A stretch of DNA of 38,500 bases from Phycisphaerae bacterium (lineage in GTDB: Bacteria; Planctomycetota; Phycisphaerae; Phycisphaerales; SM1A02). Shown here one piece after another: positions 32,928 to 38,500 of this stretch; position 1 is the first letter of the stretch; every line of letters begins with the position of its first letter. The DNA lies in assembly GCA_016873275.1 (NCBI GenBank), contig VGXO01000028.1, positions 1 to 38,500 on the forward strand. The letters run 5' to 3'. Position numbers and translations under genes: made by a program. Under the pieces are notes generated by a model. That model was not told where the DNA came from. It saw only the letters and a program-made list of their open reading frames with translations, and searched no databases.

Positions 32928-35900
32928 CCTCGGAGCGATCAACGAGCGAGTCGCCGCCGTCCGCGCCGGCGTGGCTCGACGTGATCGTCGAGGATCCGGT
33001 GATCGCCCGCCTCGCCTCCTTCGTCGAGCAGGGCGGGGCGAGCACCGTGCGTGGTCTTGCCGGCTCGATGGCGGTGGTGCTCGCGGCGGCGATCCGGCGC
33101 CGGACGAGCCGCGCGGTGCTCCTCCTCGTCGCGCATCTCGACGAGGCGGAGGAGGCGATCGACGAGCTGGCGGACCTCGCGATCCCGGCGAGGCTCTTCC
33201 CGGCGCTCGAGGTCCTGCCCGGCGAGTCGACGACGAGCCTCGAGCTGCTCTCGGCGCGCCTGACCCTCGCCCGCGACCTGCGTCTCGGTGCCGATCCGGG
33301 GATCGTCGTCGCGCCGATCGCGGCGCTCATGCAGGGGGTGCCGACGCCGACGCGGCTCGCCCGCATGCTGCGGACGATCCGACCCGGCGATCGGGTCGAT
33401 CCCGCGGAGCTCGCGGCGTGGCTCGCGGACGCGGGATACCGGCGGGCGACCGCCGTCGAGAGCCCCGGCGAGTTCGCGGTGCGCGGGGGGATCCTCGACG
33501 TGTTTCCGCCGGGCGGTCTGACGCCCTTCCGCCTCGACCTCTTCGGGGACGCGGTGGAGCGTCTCTTCGAGGTGGACGTCGCGACGCAGGCGTCGGACCG
33601 CCGGCTCGACAAGGTCGAGGTGGTCGGCGCGTCGCTCGAGTCGATCGCGGAGGACGAGGGGACGGTGCTCCTGCCGGAGGTGATGCCGGAGGGGAGCGTG
33701 GCGTTGCTCGTCGAGCTCTCCGAGCTCGTCGAGCAGGGTCGCGGCTACTACGAGCGGGTCTCCGGGGCGAGGTCGGTGCATGGACCGCCCGCGGTGCTGA
33801 AGTCGATCACCGAGCGAGCCTTCAGCGTGGTCGACGCGAGCCAGTTCTCCGAGGGGCAAGCGCCGCACCGCGCGGTCGAGCTTCCGGTCGAGCCGATTCC
33901 GGCGTTCTCGGAGGGCGTGCCCGCGGCGTTCGCGGAGCTCGACGAGCTTGCCGAGGCGGCGGAGGTGGTGGTGCTCGCCGACACGCCGGGTCAGGCGCAG
34001 CGGGTGGGGGAGCTCGTGCGGGAGACGCTCGGCGGTCGCGCGATCGCGATCGAGGAGCGCTACCTCCACCGCGGGTTCACCTGGCGCGGGACCGAGCGCC
34101 CGCGACCGCTCGCCCTCGTTCCCGAGCACGAGATCCTCCATCGCTGGCACGCCCGGCGGCGCGGACGCCGGCTCGGCGGCGGTCGCATCCGCGAGGCGTT
34201 CCTCGAGTTCGAGCCGGGCGACTTCGTGGTCCACCGCGATCAGGGCATCGCCCGCTTCGTCGGGCTCACCACGCTCGCGGAGGGCGACAAGCCGGAGCAG
34301 GAGTACCTCCTCCTCGAGTTCGACGGGAAGGCGCTCCTCCACGTGCCGGCGACGCGGATCGAGCTGGTGCAGCGCTACGTCGGCGCCGCGAGCGCGGCGC
34401 CGAAGCGGTCGATGCTCGGCGGGCGGCGCTGGCGGCGGCAGAAGGAGCAGGTCGCCGAGGCGGTCCGCGACCTCGCCGCGGAGATGCTCCGCGTGCAGGC
34501 GGCGCGGGAGTCGTCGCCGGGCATCCGGCATCCCGAGGACACCGCGTGGATGCGGGAGTTCGAGGCGTCGTTCCCCTACGAGGAGACCGAGGACCAGCTC
34601 GCGGCGATCGCCGCGGTCAAGCGGGACATGCAGAGCCCGCGACCGATGGACCGCCTCGTCTGCGGCGACGTCGGCTTCGGCAAGACCGAGGTCGCGATCC
34701 GCGCGGCGTTCAAGGCGGTCGAGGCGGGCACGCAGGTCGCGGTGCTCGTGCCGACCACCGTGCTCGCCGAGCAGCACGAGGGGACCTTCCGCGAGCGCTT
34801 CGCGGGATATCCGTTCCGGGTCGAGAGCCTGAGCCGCTTCAAGGGACCCGCGGAGCAGAAGCAGATCCTCGAGGACGCGGCGGCGGGTCGGATCGACGTC
34901 CTCGTCGGGACCCATCGGATCCTCTCCAAGGACGTGTCGTTCAAGGACCTCGGGCTGGTGGTCGTCGACGAGGAGCAGCGCTTCGGCGTCGAGCACAAGC
35001 AGCGGCTGCTGCAACTCCGCGTGACCGCCGACGTCCTCACGCTGAGCGCGACGCCGATCCCCCGCACGCTGCACATGGCGCTCTTGGGGATCCGCGACAT
35101 CTCGAGCCTCACCACGCCGCCGGTCGATCGCCGGGCGATCGTCACCGAGGTGATCCCCTTCAACCCGAAGCGCCTCAAGCAGGCGATCGACCGGGAGCTT
35201 GCCCGCGAGGGGCAGGTCTTCTTCGTGCACAACCGCATCGGCGACCTGCAGGAGGTCGCCGACTTCGTGCATGGGCTCGCCCCCGACGCCCGCGTGGTGG
35301 TGGGGCACGGGCAGATGGATCCGCACGAGCTCGAGTCGGTCATGCGGGCGTTCATGCGCCGCGAGGCGGACATCCTCGTCTCGACCGCGATCATCGAGAG
35401 CGGGCTCGACATCCCGACCGCGAACACCATGATCGTGAGCAACGCCCACATGTTCGGGCTCTCGGAGCTTCACCAGCTCCGCGGTCGCGTGGGTCGCTCC
35501 CGGCATCGCGCGTACTGCTACCTGCTCCTGCCGCAGAAGCGGAGGCTCACCGAGGACGCGAAGCGGCGCCTGCAGGCGATCGAGGACCACTCGATGCTCG
35601 GCGCCGGCTTCCGCATCGCGATGCGCGACCTCGAGATCCGCGGCGCCGGCAACCTGCTCGGCAAGGAGCAGAGCGGGCACATCGCCGCGGTGGGCTACGA
35701 GATGTACTGTCGGCTCCTCGAGGACGCGGTGCGGGAGCTTCGCCACGAGAAGCCCCTGACGCCGGTCGACACGCTCGTCGACGTCGGGCTCGCGGGCATC
35801 ATTCCGCGCGGGTACATCCCCTCCGACGCCCGCCGCATGGAGGCGTACCGGCGCCTCGCGCAGGCGGAGACGATGGAGTCGCTCGACGCGGCGCGCGACG

Positions 35901-36232
35901 CGCTCGTCGGGGCGTACGGCGCTCCCCCGAGCGGGGTCGAGCGGCTCTTCGACCTCGCGCGGCTGCGGCTCTCCGCGGCGATCCTCGGCGTGCGTGCCGT
36001 GCTCGTCCGCGAGCCGGACGTGGTCTTCCGGGTCGCCGATCCCGCCCCCCTCGAGGCGTGCCTCCGCGGCGCCGCCGGCACGGTGCGGGTGATCGGCACC
36101 CCCGACGGCGAGGGCGTGGTCGAGGTCTACTACCGCCCGCCAAGCAAGTACTTGGAGCGCGAGACGCTGCTTCGCGTGCTGCTGAAGCGGCTCGCGCCGG
36201 GGAACTCGAGTGCGAAGGACGCGCGACGCTGA
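32924..36232 (+). CDS. mfd: Transcription-repair coupling factor
   Basis: 1102 residues from GTG 32924, with GGAG at about 8 nt; it overlaps the previous stop. Mfd removes RNA polymerase stalled at lesions and recruits UvrA. Domains: UvrB-like region (about 15-330, with PGEFAVRGGILDVFPPG), RNA-polymerase-interacting CarD-like domain (430-490, FEPGDFVVHRDQGIARFVG and ATRIELVQRY), translocase with Walker A GDVGFGKTEV at 581-590, DEEQ at 682-685, SATPIPRTLHMAL, ESGLDIPTANTMIV, LRGRVGRS, and the C-terminal regulatory domain. Complete. Pairing with a HhH DNA-binding protein suggests a repair-related operon. Confidence 0.96.
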   Translation: MTSERSTSESPPSAPAWLDVIVEDPVIARLASFVEQGGASTVRGLAGSMAVVLAAAIRRRTSRAVLLLVAHLDEAEEAIDELADLAIPARLFPALEVLPGESTTSLELLSARLTLARDLRLGADPGIVVAPIAALMQGVPTPTRLARMLRTIRPGDRVDPAELAAWLADAGYRRATAVESPGEFAVRGGILDVFPPGGLTPFRLDLFGDAVERLFEVDVATQASDRRLDKVEVVGASLESIAEDEGTVLLPEVMPEGSVALLVELSELVEQGRGYYERVSGARSVHGPPAVLKSITERAFSVVDASQFSEGQAPHRAVELPVEPIPAFSEGVPAAFAELDELAEAAEVVVLADTPGQAQRVGELVRETLGGRAIAIEERYLHRGFTWRGTERPRPLALVPEHEILHRWHARRRGRRLGGGRIREAFLEFEPGDFVVHRDQGIARFVGLTTLAEGDKPEQEYLLLEFDGKALLHVPATRIELVQRYVGAASAAPKRSMLGGRRWRRQKEQVAEAVRDLAAEMLRVQAARESSPGIRHPEDTAWMREFEASFPYEETEDQLAAIAAVKRDMQSPRPMDRLVCGDVGFGKTEVAIRAAFKAVEAGTQVAVLVPTTVLAEQHEGTFRERFAGYPFRVESLSRFKGPAEQKQILEDAAAGRIDVLVGTHRILSKDVSFKDLGLVVVDEEQRFGVEHKQRLLQLRVTADVLTLSATPIPRTLHMALLGIRDISSLTTPPVDRRAIVTEVIPFNPKRLKQAIDRELAREGQVFFVHNRIGDLQEVADFVHGLAPDARVVVGHGQMDPHELESVMRAFMRREADILVSTAIIESGLDIPTANTMIVSNAHMFGLSELHQLRGRVGRSRHRAYCYLLLPQKRRLTEDAKRRLQAIEDHSMLGAGFRIAMRDLEIRGAGNLLGKEQSGHIAAVGYEMYCRLLEDAVRELRHEKPLTPVDTLVDVGLAGIIPRGYIPSDARRMEAYRRLAQAETMESLDAARDALVGAYGAPPSGVERLFDLARLRLSAAILGVRAVLVREPDVVFRVADPAPLEACLRGAAGTVRVIGTPDGEGVVEVYYRPPSKYLERETLLRVLLKRLAPGNSSAKDARR

Positions 36233-36257
36233 GCTGGAGTCGTCAGGCGTCAGGTCG

Positions 36258-36641
36258 TCAGGCAACTTGGCTCGAGCTGCCCTCGCGGGCGAAGTGCAGC
36301 TCGAGATAGCGGGCGACGTAGTCGAGGATGCTCGTCGCCTCGGGGATCTCAGGGTTGTTGGTGGGTCCCGACGGCTCGAACCGCATGCCGCGGAAGCGCT
36401 CCACCGCCTCCTCGGTCGAGAGCCCGAACTGCAGGGCGAGGCTGAACGCCCTGCAGAAGCCCTGGATGAGCCCCGAGAGCGTCGAGCCCTCCTTGCTCAT
36501 CTTGATGAAGATCTCGCCCGGACGACCGTCGTCGAACAGCCCGACGGTCAGGTAGCCCTCATGGCTTCCGATCGAGAACTTGTGGGTGAGCGAACGACGC
36601 ACGCTCGGAAGGACGTGACGGCGAGCGGTGGTGGTCGGCAT
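36258..36641 (-). CDS. Free-standing TSCPD domain (class II ribonucleotide reductase C-terminus-like)
   Basis: 127 residues from ATG 36641; no SD seen, with TATCGT at 36749-36744 (minus) as a weak -10 candidate. From residue 16 onward it matches the tail domain of B12-dependent ribonucleotide reductase NrdJ: HKFSIGSHEGYLTVGLFDDGRPGEIFI, KEGSTLSGLIQGF, SLALQFGL, MRFEPSGPTNNPEIPEATSILDYVARYL. The Cys of TSCPD itself is absent and no catalytic reductase domain is nearby. Function of the lone domain is not established; a regulatory or binding role is plausible. Convergent with mfd, 25 bases apart. Confidence 0.85.
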   Translation of the reverse strand: MPTTTARRHVLPSVRRSLTHKFSIGSHEGYLTVGLFDDGRPGEIFIKMSKEGSTLSGLIQGFCRAFSLALQFGLSTEEAVERFRGMRFEPSGPTNNPEIPEATSILDYVARYLELHFAREGSSSQVA

Positions 36642-36853
36642 GGGATCTGAGGTCTCGAGCTCGGGCGACGGCGGATCGTCCGTGGTCCGCCTGCGACCGG
36701 CGACGAAGGGTGATCGGCAACCTTCGCGATCCGGCAACAGCGGACGATACCGCCGCGTCGGACCGCGACGGTCGACGGCATGAAGACGATTTCTTGTCAA
36801 GTCTGCGTCAGGTCCGCGTCAGGTCGGCGCGGGGCGATCGCGCGACTCGAGGC

Positions 36854-37576
36854 TCACTCGCCCTTCGCCGCCTTCGCCGCCTTCGCCTCGGAGCCCTTCG
36901 AGCCCTTCGAGCCCTTCGAGTCCTTCGAGTCCTTCGAGCCCGCGGAGCCCTTGCCGGACTTGCCGGACTTGCCGGACTTGCCGGACTTGCCGCCGGTCGA
37001 CTCCTCGGTCGCCGCCGGGGCGGAGTCCTTCGCCGGCGCCGACTCCTCGGCGGGCGCCTCCTCGGTCGGAGCCTCCTCGACGACCTCCTCGGTCGCCTGC
37101 ATGAACTCCTCGAGCTCGCGATCGGGCAGGACCTTGACGGTGATCTGCTGCTTCAGCTCGCGGTCAAACTGGATCAGGACCTGCTGCGAGCCGACCCGGC
37201 GGATCGGCTGGCTCAGGCGCACCGCCCGCATGTCGACCGAGTAGCCCATCTCGACGAGACCGTCGGAGATGTCCCGCTGGGTGACCGAGCCGTAGAGGAC
37301 GCCCTGATCGTTGCAGGAGCGGACGAGCTTGACCTCGCAGTCAGTGAGCTTCTCGACGATCTCGGCGCGAGCCGCCCGCAGCGCGGCGAGCTCGGCTTGG
37401 GCGACCGCGCGGGCCTCCTTCAACGCCTCGATCCGCTCCGCACTCGGCGGCTCCGCGACTCCCATCGGAAGGAGGTAGTTGCGGGCGTAGCCCGATCGGA
37501 CCTTGACGACGTCCCCGACGAGACCGAGGTGCTCGACGGTGCGGCTGAGGAGAAGTTCGACGCGACGGCTGGCCAT
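36854..37576 (-). CDS. rplI: Ribosomal protein L9 with long low-complexity tail
   Basis: 240 residues against about 150 in most bacteria. Residues 1-150 are a normal L9: VELLLSRTVEHLGLVGDVVKVRSGYARNYLLP signature at 6-37, connecting helix 47-80, and C-terminal rRNA-binding domain to QQITVKVL. Residues 155-193 are acidic (EEVVEEAPTEEAPAEES), then 195-240 are SGK repeats, SKD/SKG repeats and AKAAKAAKGE, basic and serine-rich. AAGGA lies about 11 nt before ATG 37576. Not accompanied by rpsF, ssb or rpsR, its usual neighbours. The tail is an addition, not a truncation of a neighbour. Confidence 0.95.
   Translation of the reverse strand: MASRRVELLLSRTVEHLGLVGDVVKVRSGYARNYLLPMGVAEPPSAERIEALKEARAVAQAELAALRAARAEIVEKLTDCEVKLVRSCNDQGVLYGSVTQRDISDGLVEMGYSVDMRAVRLSQPIRRVGSQQVLIQFDRELKQQITVKVLPDRELEEFMQATEEVVEEAPTEEAPAEESAPAKDSAPAATEESTGGKSGKSGKSGKSGKGSAGSKDSKDSKGSKGSKGSEAKAAKAAKGE
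36862..36999. repeat. 9-bp tandem repeats encoding the L9 tail
   Basis: Two 9-base arrays inside rplI: CTTGCCGGA-type units (SGK) around 36950-36999 and CCTTCGAGC/T units (GSK, DSK) around 36891-36940, with CCTTCGCCG units (AKA) up to 36890. In-frame period of nine keeps length changes harmless to the frame. Confidence 0.85.
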
Positions 37577-37992
37577 AGAGGGCGCTGTCCTTTGCGAGGT
37601 GGGGGCAAAGTGAGGAGCGGTCCCGTGACCGCCCCAACGAGAGCCCCGCATTGTCACCAAGAGATCGCTTGGACGCAATGACTTGCCCGCCGATGGTGCT
37701 CGATCGATCACGCCCGATGACGCCTGATCGACCCGGAACTCAACCTCGCGGCGGATCGTCGTCGGCGCTCGCGAGCGACTTGATCCGCCTCGGCGCGAGG
37801 ACTGGTCGGGGGCGATGCGAGACGATCACAAGTCGTTGACAGATCGAGCCTTCAGTCCTCTGTCGGACGCCGATCGGCAGCGGCTTCCACCAAGCGTTCG
37901 CGCGGCAATCGGGTCGCGTGGTCGCGTCGCCGGTGAGCCACGAGCCATGGACCCTCCGTCGGAGATTCCGACCGAAGGTCGCCAACGTTGCC

Positions 37993-38019
37993 TTGACAGG
38001 CGAGGGGGACTGGTACACT
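37993..38019 (+). promoter_or_regulatory. Promoter of the RRM gene (TTGACA and extended -10)
   Basis: Perfect TTGACA at 37993-37998, a 15-base spacer, and TGG-TACACT (38011-38019), an extended -10. It is the best consensus promoter in the window and predicts a start near 38026 and a leader of about 95 nt. Confidence 0.6.
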
Positions 38020-38065
38020 CCGCCCGGCGGTAGACCCTGCCGCTCCGGTCCGACTGCGCAACGCC

Positions 38066-38112
38066 CTGAGGCCGCTCAGCCGACTGTCCGAGTTCCAAAG
38101 GCCTCAGTAGGA
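38066..38112 (+). promoter_or_regulatory. Alternative hairpins in the RRM leader, ending at the SD
   Basis: CTGAGGCC (38066-38073) can pair with GGCCTCAG (38100-38107), whose end is one base from the AGGA ribosome-binding site (38109-38112). The same CTGAG can instead pair locally with CTCAG (38075-38079) across a GCCG loop. The two folds exclude each other, as in RNA switches; regulation is inferred. Confidence 0.4.
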
Positions 38113-38120
38113 ATGCGCTT

Positions 38121-38500
38121 GTGAAGATTTTCGTCGGTAACCTGAACTTCAAGACCAGCGAGGGGACCCTCCAGCAGTTGTTCGCCGCCCACGGGGCGGT
38201 CGAGGAGGTCTTCATCGCGACCGACCGTGAGACCGGTCGCCCTCGCGGCTTCGCCTTCGTGACCATGCCTGACGACACCCAGGCGAAGGCGGCGATCGAG
38301 CAGCTCAACGGCAAGGACGTCGATGGTCGCACCATCAACGTCAACGAGGCTCGTCCCCGGACCGACGGTCCCGGCGGCGGCGGCAACCGTGGTGGCGGTC
38401 GCGGCGGCTTCGGTGGTGGCGGCGGCGGTCGCGGCGGCTTCGGCGGCGGCGGCGGTCGTGGCGGCTACGGTGGCGGTGGCGGCGGTGGCCGCGACCGCGA
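38121..38500 (+). CDS. Glycine-rich RRM RNA-binding protein (cut by the window end)
   Basis: Starts at GTG 38121 with AGGA at 8 nt and runs off the right edge after 126 codons. Residues 1-80 are one RNA recognition motif: RNP2 is KIFVGNL (2-8) and RNP1 is RGFAFVTM (about 46-53), with the usual FATDRETGRPRG-like loop before it. From about 85 the protein is Gly/Arg-rich (GGGRGGFGGG, GGRGGYGG). This is the cold-inducible RNA-binding type known from cyanobacteria and many other bacteria; it binds single-stranded RNA. An ATG at 38113 opens only a four-codon frame ending in TGA, so it is not the start. Confidence 0.92.
   Translation, partial: MKIFVGNLNFKTSEGTLQQLFAAHGAVEEVFIATDRETGRPRGFAFVTMPDDTQAKAAIEQLNGKDVDGRTINVNEARPRTDGPGGGGNRGGGRGGFGGGGGGRGGFGGGGGRGGYGGGGGGGRDR

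Larger units (their letters stand above)
37577..38120. other. Divergent intergenic region between rplI and the RRM gene
   Basis: 544 bases with no gene I can support. For rplI, a minus-strand TTGCGT-17-GACAAT (37678-37650) is a weak promoter whose spacer contains the inverted repeat CCAAG...CTTGG. A 7-bp stem TCGATCA/TGATCGA occurs at 37704-37731. The right part holds the RRM promoter and leader, listed separately. Confidence 0.5.

Noticed and set aside
32939-36265. Minus-strand and second plus-strand frames of about 1,100 codons over mfd
   Set aside because: Antisense and out-of-frame shadows; mfd motifs read cleanly in one frame.
36795-36800. Perfect TTGACA on the minus strand upstream of the TSCPD gene
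   Set aside because: No acceptable -10 hexamer at 15-19 bases; the nearest TATCGT is far too distant.
38113-38124. ATG just before the RRM gene
   Set aside because: It opens only ATG CGC TTG TGA; the GTG at 38121 has a properly spaced AGGA and gives RNP2 at once.
1-38500. tRNA, rRNA, insertion sequence or prophage
   Set aside because: No transposase, integrase, terminal repeats or tRNA-like cloverleaf was seen on reading; short structured RNAs could still be missed by eye.

Overview
The window is very G+C-rich (around 70 % by eye), with strong G/C bias at third codon positions. This keeps long false frames open opposite almost every gene. I read 28 complete protein genes and one gene cut by the right edge, and saw no rRNA, tRNA, CRISPR array, insertion sequence or prophage. 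The best guess for the source is a planctomycete of the class Phycisphaerae. This is an inference, resting on the secreted subtilase with CC...WD..CA-type cysteine modules, the mix of SD-led and SD-less genes, scattered single biosynthetic genes, and a lone class II ribonucleotide-reductase tail domain. Gene content is mostly chromosomal core metabolism.

Layout. 1-231: G6/TTGA decamer repeat and a terminator. 232-6180 (minus): secreted S8 protease, then purD and alanine dehydrogenase (ald-purD order in transcription). 6386-11903 (plus): secreted hypothetical protein, thioredoxin reductase, lipoprotein, membrane M48 metallopeptidase. 11945-18285 (plus): dapF, an M20 amidohydrolase whose GTG overlaps the dapF stop, a class III aminotransferase, astA and astD; then a family 2 glycosyltransferase. 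19093-21359 (minus): glycyl-tRNA synthetase and folE. 21483-27578: SET-domain protein, convergent S9 peptidase, ROK sugar kinase, D-amino-acid dehydrogenase and a Gfo/Idh oxidoreductase. 27592-30729: TlpA-like thioredoxin, a FolD-like protein, purC. 31024-36232 (plus): a translationally coupled trio of a GH10-fold protein without catalytic glutamates, a membrane helix-hairpin-helix protein, and mfd. 36258-37576 (minus): free-standing TSCPD domain and ribosomal protein L9 with a repetitive tail. 38121-38500: start of a glycine-rich RRM RNA-binding protein.

How genes work together. The M20-aminotransferase-astA-astD block looks like an N-succinyl-amino-acid (arginine/ornithine succinyltransferase) pathway without astB or a recognisable astE; the M20 enzyme is a candidate replacement desuccinylase. 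ald and dadA concern alanine/D-amino-acid turnover, dapF lysine and peptidoglycan, purD/purC/folE/folD purines and one-carbon metabolism.

Most interesting points: (1) the FolD-like protein has replaced the cyclohydrolase Lys, the Gln of QLPLP and the Asp of KDVDG, suggesting a dehydrogenase-only enzyme; (2) the GH10-fold protein coupled to a repair operon lacks both catalytic Glu; (3) the astB-less succinyl cluster; (4) a set of genes with TAnnnT boxes 6-7 nt before the ATG and no Shine-Dalgarno, which predicts leaderless mRNAs; (5) competing hairpins in the leader of the RRM gene, one of them ending beside its SD.
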